Assembly: GCA_023437225.1 (NCBI GenBank)
Contig: JAEZGS010000020.1
Coordinates: 62,001 to 126,000 of the forward strand
Length of the DNA stretch: 64,000 nt
From: Bacteroidota bacterium
Lineage (GTDB): Bacteria; Bacteroidota; Bacteroidia; Chitinophagales; Chitinophagaceae
Reading direction: 5' to 3'
The position numbers were made by a program, and so were the translations under genes. The notes below the pieces were generated by a model. The model was not told the origin of the DNA. It worked only from the letters and a program-made list of their open reading frames with translations, and searched no databases. Below, piece after piece: positions 8,511 through 17,588 of the stretch (position 1 is the first letter of the stretch; every line of letters begins with the position of its first letter).

Positions 8511-9275
8511 TCACGAAGAATAGAAGTTATAGTCTTTCAGAAGTATTACCAGGAAATCAAGATCACTGCCTTCATAATCCAGGTTCAGCTTTGATTTGAT
8601 GCGACCGGCGATTTTCTCTGCAAGAAAAAGGTCGTTCTTTTTTCTTACTGTTTCAATGACTGATTTAAGCGTATTTATATCACGATCGCTTAATTGCATG
8701 ACCTGTGGAAACATGGGTTTGTAATTCGACCCGATCTCTGTAAAAACGGTGTCCTCCCAGGATGCCGTTTTCTTTAGGTCGATCAAAATGGTGCCTGCTA
8801 CAACATCTCCGATCCGCTGGCTCTTATCGGTAAATATGATAAATATGACACCTGCGAACGTAAGCGGCATGGTCCACCAGGGAAGAGCATTATACCCGAC
8901 AGCAAAAGGGATCCAGTAGGGGAAGTCAATCAGCCTGAATATCCATCTTATAAGATACTGACCAATTGATGGCTGGCCGCCTTCAGCAGTGATTACCTGG
9001 ATGTTCATCACCAGTTTTCCCAGGCTTTTGCCATTCATTGCCACTTCAGAAACGAGGTGGTAGAACAACACTGGCAAACTGATGAGCAGACCATTGAGTT
9101 CCCACACATTGGTGAAAACAAAAAATGAAGTTGTATCTGTAAGAAATGACACAATGCTCACGTACAGCCAGCAGGTCATCAGGTCGATGATCCATGCAGC
9201 CATCCGCTTAGCAAAAGGAGCTATGACAAAATCCACTTCAATATTGAAGCCCGTATCGAGTCTCACCTGCGGCAT
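8511..9275 (-). CDS. RDD family membrane protein
   Basis: A 254-residue inner-membrane protein. The RDD pattern is present: FAKRMAAWIIDLM near residues 22-34 (R and D of the first helix), GKSLGKLVMNIQV after the second helix, and DKSQRIGDVVAGT after the third. The last 80 residues are soluble and not typical of the minimal family. RDD proteins are often encoded beside SpoIIM and MoxR genes, and here it is divergent from exactly such a cluster, which suggests they work together at the membrane; the role is unknown. A TTCCTTTG box (9288 to 9281) ends 5 bases before the ATG. Confidence 0.88.
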   Translation of the reverse strand: MPQVRLDTGFNIEVDFVIAPFAKRMAAWIIDLMTCWLYVSIVSFLTDTTSFFVFTNVWELNGLLISLPVLFYHLVSEVAMNGKSLGKLVMNIQVITAEGGQPSIGQYLIRWIFRLIDFPYWIPFAVGYNALPWWTMPLTFAGVIFIIFTDKSQRIGDVVAGTILIDLKKTASWEDTVFTEIGSNYKPMFPQVMQLSDRDINTLKSVIETVRKKNDLFLAEKIAGRIKSKLNLDYEGSDLDFLVILLKDYNFYSS

Positions 9276-9339
9276 GCAAACAAAGGAACTGATTTTTTGT
9301 TAGCTGAAGCAACGCATTAATCTGCTATATTTAAATATT

Positions 9340-10308
9340 ATGCGCGAGGGACAGTTCATAAGAAAGAACATCGAGAAGTGGAAAAAGTACCAATATGAAA
9401 AACCTTCCCACCCCGATGAGATGGCCGAACAGTTTACAGATCTTGTAAATGATCTTGGCTATTCGAAAACGTTCTATCCGAATAGTCGGATCACTCACTA
9501 TCTAAACACACTGGCATCGGAAATTTACCTGGGTATCTACAAGAATAAACGTGAAGACCGTTCACGTATATGGAACTTCTGGAAGACGGAACTGCCGCTG
9601 GTAGTAAGAAAACATCATCGTCAATTGCTTTATAGTTTCCTGTTGTTCCTTGGATTCGTATTGATGGCTGTTTTTTCGACTTTGGAAGACCAGACATTTG
9701 TGCGTGGGGTACTGGGGGATGGGTATGTGGAAATGACGGAAGACAACATTTCGCGCGGTGATCCTTTTGGAGTTTATAAGGATTCGGATAGGCTTCGTAT
9801 GTTTCTCACCATCGCGCTGAACAACGTGAAAGTTTCATTCATGGTGTTTGTTGGAGGCTTTCTTGCTTCACTTGGAACGGTGTGGTTATTATTTGAGAAC
9901 GGAATGATGCTCGGATCATTTCAAACTTTTTTTTTCCTTAAGGATCTCGGTTGGCAGTCGGTATTGGTTGTGTGGATCCATGGAACGCTCGAGATCTCTG
10001 CAATCATAATTGCGGGAGGTGCAGGTCTTGTAGTTGGAAACAGTATCCTCTTTCCAAAGACTTACAGTCGCCTGGATTCCCTGAGACGTGGTGCAAAGGA
10101 TGGACTCAAATTAATGGTAGGTCTTGTTCCGGTATTCATAGCCGCGGCATTTCTTGAAGGATATATCACGCGATTCTCTACAATGCCTAAAGCGCTCAGC
10201 ATTTCAATTCTTGCAATGTCATTCCTTTTTATCGCATGGTATTTTGTTTATTATCCCATCGCCGTTGAGAAAAAAACAATGCGTAATCAAATAAAGGATT
10301 TCAAGTGA
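9340..10308 (+). CDS. SpoIIM-like (stage II sporulation M family) membrane protein
   Basis: A 322-residue integral membrane protein with a soluble N-terminal region of about 90 residues and five or so hydrophobic segments. The family signature is NNVKVSFMVFVGGFLASLGT followed by NGMMLGSF and WIHGTLEISAIIIAGGAG. In sporulating Bacillus SpoIIM helps peptidoglycan degradation; in non-sporulating Bacteroidota its role is unknown. It opens a run of five genes with overlapping ends (ATGA-type junctions), so the products are probably made in fixed ratios. A near-consensus box TATATTTA lies at 9326-9333. Confidence 0.87.
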   Translation: MREGQFIRKNIEKWKKYQYEKPSHPDEMAEQFTDLVNDLGYSKTFYPNSRITHYLNTLASEIYLGIYKNKREDRSRIWNFWKTELPLVVRKHHRQLLYSFLLFLGFVLMAVFSTLEDQTFVRGVLGDGYVEMTEDNISRGDPFGVYKDSDRLRMFLTIALNNVKVSFMVFVGGFLASLGTVWLLFENGMMLGSFQTFFFLKDLGWQSVLVVWIHGTLEISAIIIAGGAGLVVGNSILFPKTYSRLDSLRRGAKDGLKLMVGLVPVFIAAAFLEGYITRFSTMPKALSISILAMSFLFIAWYFVYYPIAVEKKTMRNQIKDFK

Positions 10309-10997
10309 AGAGACTCGTATCAATATGCACTCTTGTGATGCTGATCTTTATCCTTTTATGCGTCAGTAACAGAGCTTTTGCGCAGGAAGGTGTATTGAGA
10401 CCTGCCCGTACTGTTCCTCAAAAAGTTGTTGACTCTTTACAGGAAGACAAACAATTCAGATATGCCAACGACTCCTCGTACTGGCAAAAAAAGCGTGTGA
10501 AGAACGAGTTCGACATATTTAAGTCAATTGAAAGCATCGCTTCAAGCGGGTTTTTCCGACTGGTGACCTATGCAGCACTGTTTTTCCTCTTTCTTTTTGT
10601 TGTGTACAGGGTTCTGTTTGTTTTAGGTGTTTTTGAAAGGAAGCCGCAACAAGGAAAAAAGACCATTGATGAAAAAGAGTTGGCTAGCACGGACCCGGCA
10701 GATATTGCCAGACTTATCAAAGAGTCGGTTGCATTGCGGAACTTTCGTCTTGCAATCAGGTATCAGTATCTCTATACTTTGAAATTGTTATCGGACAAAC
10801 AACTCATCCGGTTGCATCCACAACTCACCAATCGAGATTATATTAACCAGCTTTCCGATCTGCATGATGCTTCAGCGTTTCGCTATCTCACCCAGGTTTA
10901 TGAACACACCTGGTATGGCGAGGTTGCTTTAAATGAAGAACAGTATAGTAAAGTTGATGATCGTTTTACGAATTTCAAAAATGGCATGAGCAAATGA
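10305..10997 (+). CDS. DUF4129 domain membrane protein
   Basis: A 230-residue protein with a cleavable signal peptide (cut near AFAQ, residue 27), a periplasmic segment, a transmembrane helix at about residues 85-108, and a cytoplasmic C-terminal helical domain with RNFRLAIRYQYLYTLKLL and Y.HTWYGE, the DUF4129 pattern. It overlaps the SpoIIM-like gene by 4 bases and the DUF4350 gene by 4 bases. The family occurs with MoxR ATPases and has no proven function. Confidence 0.8.
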   Translation: MKRLVSICTLVMLIFILLCVSNRAFAQEGVLRPARTVPQKVVDSLQEDKQFRYANDSSYWQKKRVKNEFDIFKSIESIASSGFFRLVTYAALFFLFLFVVYRVLFVLGVFERKPQQGKKTIDEKELASTDPADIARLIKESVALRNFRLAIRYQYLYTLKLLSDKQLIRLHPQLTNRDYINQLSDLHDASAFRYLTQVYEHTWYGEVALNEEQYSKVDDRFTNFKNGMSK

Positions 10998-12214
10998 GGG
11001 CATGGCTGATGATATCCTTACTTGGCTTCCTGCTTGCTTCATGTAGTGGGAAGAGGTTGAATCAACGCGTGTCTTTATGGCGAAACGACAAGATCCCGTA
11101 TGGCACATACTATGCTTTTTCAGGGCTCACCCACCTGTTTCCTTACTCCGATATCGCTATTAATAAGGAATCGCCTGTCAGGGCGGGATTTGCGGCATCG
11201 TATAAAGACGAAACTGATACCTCGGCCGACATCGTTCACAAGTCTGCCATTGTGATCATTACACCAACGTTCAAACCTAGCACAGAGGAACTTGATGCGC
11301 TGATAGGTTATGTAAGTTCGGGTAATCATGTCTTTATCTCCACCTTTGAGCCGGCCTCGTCGTTCCTCGATTCGCTGCGACTTTCAACCAACACGGGAAC
11401 AGCTCTTATTAATTATGACGATTCGTTAAGCGTTTACTTAGCAACAGATACGTTGCTTAACTTTTCTTACCCGGGTAAACAGTTGGACAATTATATTAAT
11501 TCATTTGATTCTTCTATAACAACTGTTCTGGGATTCGATGCAGAGCGACATCCAAATTTTGTAAGGTTCGATTTTAAAAGCGAAGGATCGCTCAGTTTAC
11601 AACTCGCACCATTAGCTTTTAGTAATTTTTTTCTGTTGCATGGTAAGAACAACAGCTATTATGATTATGCGATGGCATCCATTCCATCGGACATCGGAAA
11701 GGTTTATTGGGATGACTATTACCGGTATTTTGAATACGGTGAAAAAAAAGGCTCTGATAAAAACAAAAATGTATTCTCGAAGCTGGGTGTCATTTTGAAA
11801 GATGATATACTACGTTGGGCTTTAATTCTTACAGCAGTACTATTTGCCATGATCTATTTGTTTGAGTCAAAACGTAAGCAACGTGTGATTCCTGCGATTC
11901 AACCACTTCGCAATATCTCACTGGACTTTGTAAAAACGATTGGAAGGTTGTATTATCAGCAGCGCGATAACAGTGATCTCGTGCGCAAAATGGCCATGCA
12001 GTTTGCCGATCACATGAGAACACGTTACAATTTTCATTTTACCTGGGATCAGCAAAACCTCGTTTGGCGGATAAGTCGCAAAACAGGATTCGACCAAAAG
12101 CTGACGTCCGATATATTGAACGATCTTCAGCTTGGCATAGCAGGCGCAGACATCGATGATGATAGATTGATTGAACTGCAGAATAACCTTGAACAATTTT
12201 ATAAACATTCATGA
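10994..12214 (+). CDS. DUF4350-type lipoprotein with C-terminal membrane helix
   Basis: A 406-residue protein. The N-terminus has a lipobox (LLASC, Cys at about residue 18). The periplasmic part resembles DUF4350/GldG-like domains (HKSAIVIITPTFKPS, then a Gly-Asn-His segment GNHVFIS). One helix at about 273-290 (LRWALILTAVLFAMIYLF) leads to a basic cytoplasmic tail. Both a lipid anchor and a transmembrane helix would be unusual, so the first segment could instead be an uncleaved anchor. It sits between DUF4129 and moxR with 4-base overlaps on both sides. Confidence 0.75.
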   Translation: MRAWLMISLLGFLLASCSGKRLNQRVSLWRNDKIPYGTYYAFSGLTHLFPYSDIAINKESPVRAGFAASYKDETDTSADIVHKSAIVIITPTFKPSTEELDALIGYVSSGNHVFISTFEPASSFLDSLRLSTNTGTALINYDDSLSVYLATDTLLNFSYPGKQLDNYINSFDSSITTVLGFDAERHPNFVRFDFKSEGSLSLQLAPLAFSNFFLLHGKNNSYYDYAMASIPSDIGKVYWDDYYRYFEYGEKKGSDKNKNVFSKLGVILKDDILRWALILTAVLFAMIYLFESKRKQRVIPAIQPLRNISLDFVKTIGRLYYQQRDNSDLVRKMAMQFADHMRTRYNFHFTWDQQNLVWRISRKTGFDQKLTSDILNDLQLGIAGADIDDDRLIELQNNLEQFYKHS

Positions 12215-13191
12215 TGGAAGAGAATCTTTTTGAAATTAAGGAAGAGCTGAAATCATTACAGGTTTCGGTACAACGATTAAAAGATGAGATCGGCAAGGTG
12301 ATCGTAGGTCAGTCGCAGATGGTTGAACTGCTTGTAGCTGCATTGTTAGCCGATGGACACGTTCTGATTGAAGGGGTGCCGGGTGTGGCAAAAACCCTCA
12401 CTGCTAAGATGCTCAGTCGCACCATCAGTGTTGACTTCTCCCGCATTCAGTTTACACCGGATCTGATGCCTGGCGATGTTATTGGCACTACTATTTTTAA
12501 TACATCTACAAATAGATTTGAATTTAATCATGGACCGATTTTCGGAAACATTATTTTGATTGATGAGATCAATCGTGCCCCTGCAAAAACACAGGCGGCA
12601 TTGTTTGAAGTAATGGAGGAAAGGCAGGTAACGGTAGACGGAAAAACGTATGAGATGAGTACTCCATTCATGGTTGTTGCTACGCAAAATCCTATTGAAC
12701 AGGAAGGGACTTATCATTTACCTGAAGCGCAGCTTGACCGGTTTTTGTTTAAGATCGATGTGAAGTACCCGACGTTGGAGCAGGAGATTGCAATTCTATC
12801 AAATCACCACAACAAAGATGTCGACAGTATGATGGATGAGGTTACTCATGTATTGTCCTGGACCGAGCTGTCCGAGTTGCGAAAGAGCGTACGTGAAATT
12901 CATGTTGAACAAAAGGTACTTGGTTACATAGCAGAGATGGTAAACTCTACCCGGAATAATAAATCGATCTACCTTGGTGCATCGCCGCGGGCATCAATAG
13001 GAATTTTACAGGGAGCAAAAGCTATTGCTGCAATGGAAGGAAGAAATTTCATTACTCCGGATGATGTTATATATATCGCCACGCCAGTGCTACGTCACAG
13101 GATAGTATTAACACCCGACAAAGAGATGGAAGGTGTAAGTACCGATGAAGTGATTCGCCAGGTGATTCAACAAGTTGAAGTGCCGCGCTAA
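12211..13191 (+). CDS. MoxR family AAA+ ATPase
   Basis: A 326-residue AAA+ ATPase of the MoxR group, presumed chaperone for membrane or secreted partners. Walker A GVPGVAKT is at residues 55-62, Walker B IILIDEINRAPAKTQ near 110-124, the sensor region VVATQNPIEQEGTYHLPEAQLDRF follows, and the C-terminal lid domain is complete. It overlaps the genes before and after it (4 bases and 1 base). MoxR next to DUF58 is the hallmark of this cluster; no BatA/BatB von Willebrand genes are present, so this is not the Bat operon. Confidence 0.93.
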   Translation: MMEENLFEIKEELKSLQVSVQRLKDEIGKVIVGQSQMVELLVAALLADGHVLIEGVPGVAKTLTAKMLSRTISVDFSRIQFTPDLMPGDVIGTTIFNTSTNRFEFNHGPIFGNIILIDEINRAPAKTQAALFEVMEERQVTVDGKTYEMSTPFMVVATQNPIEQEGTYHLPEAQLDRFLFKIDVKYPTLEQEIAILSNHHNKDVDSMMDEVTHVLSWTELSELRKSVREIHVEQKVLGYIAEMVNSTRNNKSIYLGASPRASIGILQGAKAIAAMEGRNFITPDDVIYIATPVLRHRIVLTPDKEMEGVSTDEVIRQVIQQVEVPR

Positions 13192-14534
13192 TGAAAGCCA
13201 ACAGCTACATAAGATCATTATTTTTTTCCAGAAAATTTTACCTGGTTTTCGTTGGAATTATTTTATTGTTTCTGCTTGCATACCTTTTGCCCATTCTCTT
13301 TGTTCCGGTACAGATAGCGCTGTTGATATTTGTGCTGGTATTTTTAACGGATAGCATTCTTTTATATCGTCTTCCATACCCGATCACTATCTCGCGCGTC
13401 ATGAGTGATCGCTTTAGCAATGGAGATACCAACGAAGTGGTGCTTGATGTGATTAATAACTACAAGTTTAAAATCCGAGTCTCCGTAATTGATGAGCTCC
13501 CCGTACAATTTCAAATGCGAAATTTTGAATTGAGCACTGAGTTGTCTGCAGGTGAACGGAAAAGGCTTGAGTATTCATTGCGGCCGCTCACGCGAGGTGA
13601 ATATGTTTTCAATGATCTAAATTGTTTTGTCCGGTCACCTTTGTCATTCGTCGTGCGGCGTATTGTTGTGAAAGCTTCGGCCATTGTAAAAGTCTATCCT
13701 TCGTACCAGGCTCTGCGGAAATATGAATTACTGGCCATTTCAAATAATCTGACAGATATAGGAAGCAGGCGTTTGCGAAAGATCGGTCGCAGTCTGGAGT
13801 TTGATCAGGTGAAAGAATATGTGCGTGGGGACGATATCCGAAACATTAACTGGAAAGCAACGGCTCGTCGTGCAGGACAGCTGATGGTCAACAGTTATAT
13901 GGATGAGCGGAGTCAACAGGTATATTGCATCATCGACAAGGGTCGTGTAATGAAGATGCCATTTGATGGTATGACTCTCCTGGATTATTCCGTCAACGCT
14001 GCGCTTATTCTTAGCCATGTAGCCATCGTAAGGCAGGATAGAACCGGGCTTGTAACATTTTCCAATGATGTTTCCAACTTCATGCCCGCGGAAAGAAGAA
14101 CGGGGCAGATGAGTGCCATCTTAGAATCTTTGTATAATGAACAAACGGAATACCTCGAGACGGACTACGAAAGGCTCTACGCGGTTATCAGAAGCAAGGT
14201 GCCACAGAGAAGTTTGTTGATACTCTTCACAAATTTCGAATCGATGAGCAGCTTGCGGCGTCAACTTCCATTTTTACGAATGCTCGCAAGAAAACATCTG
14301 CTCCTGGTCGTTTTCTTCGAAAACCCGCAGCTCAAAGAGCTTACAGAAGGGGATGCTGACGATGTTGAAGGAGTTTATATCAAGACGATCGCGCAGCGTT
14401 TCGTTCTTGAAAAAAAATTTATTGTCAAGGAACTTCAGCAACACGGTATCATGACATTGCTTACGGAACCACGCCAGTTAACCATCCAGGCGGTAAACAA
14501 ATATCTGGAGTTGAAATCAAAACAAGCGTTATAG
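13191..14534 (+). CDS. DUF58 domain protein
   Basis: A 447-residue protein with two N-terminal transmembrane helices (about 15-33 and 38-55), a beta-rich middle, and the DUF58 core GDDIRNINWKATARR near residue 215 followed by a von Willebrand A-like fold with IIDKGR in the metal-site position. It shares one base with moxR and is the last gene of the cluster. The family always accompanies MoxR-type ATPases, which are thought to act on it; the cellular role is unknown. Confidence 0.9.
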   Translation: MKANSYIRSLFFSRKFYLVFVGIILLFLLAYLLPILFVPVQIALLIFVLVFLTDSILLYRLPYPITISRVMSDRFSNGDTNEVVLDVINNYKFKIRVSVIDELPVQFQMRNFELSTELSAGERKRLEYSLRPLTRGEYVFNDLNCFVRSPLSFVVRRIVVKASAIVKVYPSYQALRKYELLAISNNLTDIGSRRLRKIGRSLEFDQVKEYVRGDDIRNINWKATARRAGQLMVNSYMDERSQQVYCIIDKGRVMKMPFDGMTLLDYSVNAALILSHVAIVRQDRTGLVTFSNDVSNFMPAERRTGQMSAILESLYNEQTEYLETDYERLYAVIRSKVPQRSLLILFTNFESMSSLRRQLPFLRMLARKHLLLVVFFENPQLKELTEGDADDVEGVYIKTIAQRFVLEKKFIVKELQQHGIMTLLTEPRQLTIQAVNKYLELKSKQAL

Positions 14535-14541
14535 ATTGCAG

Positions 14542-14549
14542 TACCTTTG
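14542..14549 (+). promoter_or_regulatory. -7 box TACCTTTG for truB
   Basis: A perfect TAnnTTTG box between the DUF58 stop and truB, placing transcription start near 14554 and a short leader before the TTG start at 14572. No TTG at the expected -33 distance. Confidence 0.55.
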
Positions 14550-14571
14550 CAAGTCATTTTAATCACGAAAA

Positions 14572-15261
14572 TTGGCAAATTCATTTTTTGAAGAAGGGCA
14601 GGTGTTGTTAATTGACAAACCTTATGATTGGACATCTTTCGATGTTGTGAGAAAGGTGCGCAACCTGATCAAAATAAAAAAGGTTGGTCATGCCGGTACT
14701 CTCGACCCGCTTGCAACTGGCCTCCTGATCGTTTGTACCGGTAAGTTTACCAAGCGCATAAATGAATATATGTTGCGTGAGAAAGAATATAAGGGCACGA
14801 TTGTATTAGGCGCAACGACTCCAACCTATGATCTTGAATCTCATCCCGAGGGTCACGTAGATACATCGCATCTGACAGAGGAGATGCTGCGTACCGCAAC
14901 GGCACCTTTCATCGGTGAAATCCTGCAGGTTCCACCAATTCATTCTGCGATCAAGATCAATGGAAAGAGGGTTTATGAGTTGGCCCGGAAAGGTGAAGAT
15001 GTTGAGATCAAGCCGCGACCAATAGTTATTCGCGAATTTGAATTGACAAGAATATCATTGCCTGAAGTTGATTTTAAGATCGTCTGTTCTACGGGAACAT
15101 ATATTCGCAGCATTGCCAATGATTTCGGAAAGGAAGTTGGGGTAGGTGGTTACCTTTCTGCATTATACAGGACGCGTATCGGAGAATTTCATTTACGTGA
15201 TGCGATGACCATGGACCAGGTTGCAACATACGTCGAGCAACATAAGGATCAGAAAGGATAA
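14572..15261 (+). CDS. truB: tRNA pseudouridine(55) synthase
   Basis: TruB makes pseudouridine 55 in the T loop of tRNAs. The protein is 229 residues, short for the family because it lacks a C-terminal PUA domain, as is usual in Bacteroidota. The catalytic motif GHAGTLDPLATG has Asp at residue 45, and the RNA-binding KPYDWTSFDV is at 16-25. The start codon is TTG: an in-frame stop lies at 14560-14562 and no ATG occurs before the catalytic motif. Its last 13 bases overlap the end of the convergent tamL gene. Confidence 0.93.
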   Translation: MANSFFEEGQVLLIDKPYDWTSFDVVRKVRNLIKIKKVGHAGTLDPLATGLLIVCTGKFTKRINEYMLREKEYKGTIVLGATTPTYDLESHPEGHVDTSHLTEEMLRTATAPFIGEILQVPPIHSAIKINGKRVYELARKGEDVEIKPRPIVIREFELTRISLPEVDFKIVCSTGTYIRSIANDFGKEVGVGGYLSALYRTRIGEFHLRDAMTMDQVATYVEQHKDQKG

Positions 15262-17588
15262 CCGATGCCAAGTTGAAATGTACCGTCTTTTAATTTCAAT
15301 TCCTGGAACCATCCATTCTTTGTGTCGGCGTATACCGGGTTCTTGATCTTATATGCCCAATCAAAACGGATCAGGAAAAAGTCGAAGTCGATGCGAAGGC
15401 TTGTTCCGCCAGCAACCGCAAGGTCTTTATACAATCTGTTTAAATTGAATTCCGCGCCTACCAGTTTTGGATTGTTTCGTGTACTGGGAAGCCACACGTT
15501 TCCAAAGTCGACGAATAGCGCGCTTTCAAACTTGATTCCCAATATTCTCCCTATATCAAATCGATATTCAACGTTGCCTTCGAGTTTTATGTCACCAAGC
15601 TTTTCGTTTTCGATGATCTTCCCTGCGCTATCGCGAATAATATTAGATCCATGGCCCAATGTTCTAACCTGCCATGCACGCATACTGTAGGGACCACCCC
15701 CAAAGTAGGCTTTGAGAAACGGAAGGTTGATTTCTGTTGAGTCTCCTGACTTACCATACGTATACCCGTAGCCTCCAAACATTCGGAAAGCCCATGTAGA
15801 ACGCCGATTTTCAATAAAGAATTTATATTCCAGGTCTGTTTTAATGAAGCGCCGAAGATCTCCGCGATCAAGTCTTTTTATCAGGCCGAACAATGCACCG
15901 CTTTCTTCAACCCTTGCCTGAAATGCACTGCGGATATTGCCTCTTAATTTGAAATGATTAAATGTGGCGATCTGGCTGATAATAAGTCCATCTGCGAGGC
16001 TCCATCGCAAGGCAGGAATCTGGGACATCAGCTTTTCCAGGCTATCTGTTTTATCAACAGTTGTGTACTCGAAATTGAAAGGAATGTATTGCCAGTTGTT
16101 TGATCTGCGCGTCCAGTCGTATCCCCACGAAGTATTTACTGAACGCACCTGCATAAGGTTACGCCTGTTTGTGTATGCAGTGTTGAAATTTACTACGGTT
16201 CGACCGCTTGTAGCTGCTTTCTCAAATCGCGACCTGAAGGGAACGATCAATCTCGGAATAAAGATGCTGTGTGAAAAACTCGCCTGTACCGTTTGCACAA
16301 GATTTACAGTTCCCAACTCAACACCAAGGCGAAGGTTTGAAGTGGATTGAATGCTTTCCTTGAAGGTGTTGCGATTGCTAAGGCCGAAGTTAAAACCCAC
16401 ACCAAATAATGGTCCCGTTGAGATGACGTCGCTCGCATTCCGACTGGTTTCAAAATCGACACTGAGATTATACTTTCGAGCAGGATACAGTTTGATGATA
16501 GGATCAAGAATGCTTAAAGAATCGTTTGCGATCAGCTCAATGTTTACCTGTTGCCAGGCCCCAAAATTTGTAAATGTGTTTAGTGTTCGGAAGTAATCAT
16601 CGAGGCGGTATAACTCACCACGTCGCAGTGCAATGTTACGGGCAAGGAAGGGCAGTTTGAATCTGAAGCTATGAAAGATGAATCGAATACTATCCTCGTA
16701 TGCAATTTTTGGTTCCACAGTTGAAGAGTCAAAGAACATTGCATCGGGATATACGGTGACGTCCCCGATATAGTATGGTTTCAGACGCGCGGAATCATCT
16801 GAAACGCGTTGTTTAAAAACGATGGATACGGTTGGATTTTCTTTTTTCTTTTGCAGGGAGTCCAGTAACCTCAACTGCTCAAACGGATCCAGTGTAGGAT
16901 CGATCAGGGCCGCAACAACTGTATCGTGCTCTGCATACAGATCTTCTTTTGCTATGCGAAAGAATCCGTTGTTACGATACATGGTCAGTAAACGGTCGAG
17001 CTCATCTGATACTTTCTGAAGTGTGTAGGGGTCATTTTTGCGGATGACTGCCTTTTGCTGGTTCTCAATTGCGAGACGCTGCAGCAGGGTATCTGTCATG
17101 TCATAACCGAGAGAATCGATCCGCAGGATCTTTCCGGGTGTCACATCAAAGCGAACGAACACTCTTTGCTGGTCCCGAACCGTATCGATGGTGAATGTGT
17201 CACGAATAGCGGGCTGAAAATAGCCCTGTGAACTCAATAGAGAGTTCATGAATGTTTTCGAATTACTCACATACATACTGTCGAATGCGGCAGGTTCGAG
17301 TAACTTGTAATAAAAGAATGGCGGTATAGCCCGTACGCTTAATACTGTTCTAGTTTTCAGGCTATCATGGATCTGGTTCAGAAGCCGTTCCCGAAGATCC
17401 TGGCGTTCGCGTGTAGGCAGATCATCGGAAACATTGATGGTGGTATTAAAAATAAATGGCTTGTCTTTCTGAAATTTCCGCGGAACGGTACACGAACTGG
17501 CAAGCATCACCACTAGAACTATAAAAGACAATATGTTGAAATACCTAACTTGCTGCGCGGGCACCTTTGTTGATTTAAAGAATAGCAA
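15249..17588 (-). CDS. tamL: TamL-type BamA/TamA family outer-membrane lipoprotein
   Basis: A 779-residue Omp85-family protein. The N-terminus has a lipobox (VVMLASSC), then POTRA-like segments (about residues 45-390) and a C-terminal 16-strand barrel domain with AYFGGGPYSMRAWQVR resembling the conserved RGF/R-G loop region, ending in GYPF with terminal Phe. The lipid-modified TamA variant of Bacteroidota is called TamL and is thought to help outer-membrane protein assembly together with TamB; no tamB is adjacent here. No ATG is available upstream of the lipobox, so the start is TTG at 17588 (or a GTG at 17564). The start base is shared with the divergent methyltransferase gene. Confidence 0.82.
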   Translation of the reverse strand: MLFFKSTKVPAQQVRYFNILSFIVLVVMLASSCTVPRKFQKDKPFIFNTTINVSDDLPTRERQDLRERLLNQIHDSLKTRTVLSVRAIPPFFYYKLLEPAAFDSMYVSNSKTFMNSLLSSQGYFQPAIRDTFTIDTVRDQQRVFVRFDVTPGKILRIDSLGYDMTDTLLQRLAIENQQKAVIRKNDPYTLQKVSDELDRLLTMYRNNGFFRIAKEDLYAEHDTVVAALIDPTLDPFEQLRLLDSLQKKKENPTVSIVFKQRVSDDSARLKPYYIGDVTVYPDAMFFDSSTVEPKIAYEDSIRFIFHSFRFKLPFLARNIALRRGELYRLDDYFRTLNTFTNFGAWQQVNIELIANDSLSILDPIIKLYPARKYNLSVDFETSRNASDVISTGPLFGVGFNFGLSNRNTFKESIQSTSNLRLGVELGTVNLVQTVQASFSHSIFIPRLIVPFRSRFEKAATSGRTVVNFNTAYTNRRNLMQVRSVNTSWGYDWTRRSNNWQYIPFNFEYTTVDKTDSLEKLMSQIPALRWSLADGLIISQIATFNHFKLRGNIRSAFQARVEESGALFGLIKRLDRGDLRRFIKTDLEYKFFIENRRSTWAFRMFGGYGYTYGKSGDSTEINLPFLKAYFGGGPYSMRAWQVRTLGHGSNIIRDSAGKIIENEKLGDIKLEGNVEYRFDIGRILGIKFESALFVDFGNVWLPSTRNNPKLVGAEFNLNRLYKDLAVAGGTSLRIDFDFFLIRFDWAYKIKNPVYADTKNGWFQELKLKDGTFQLGIGYPF

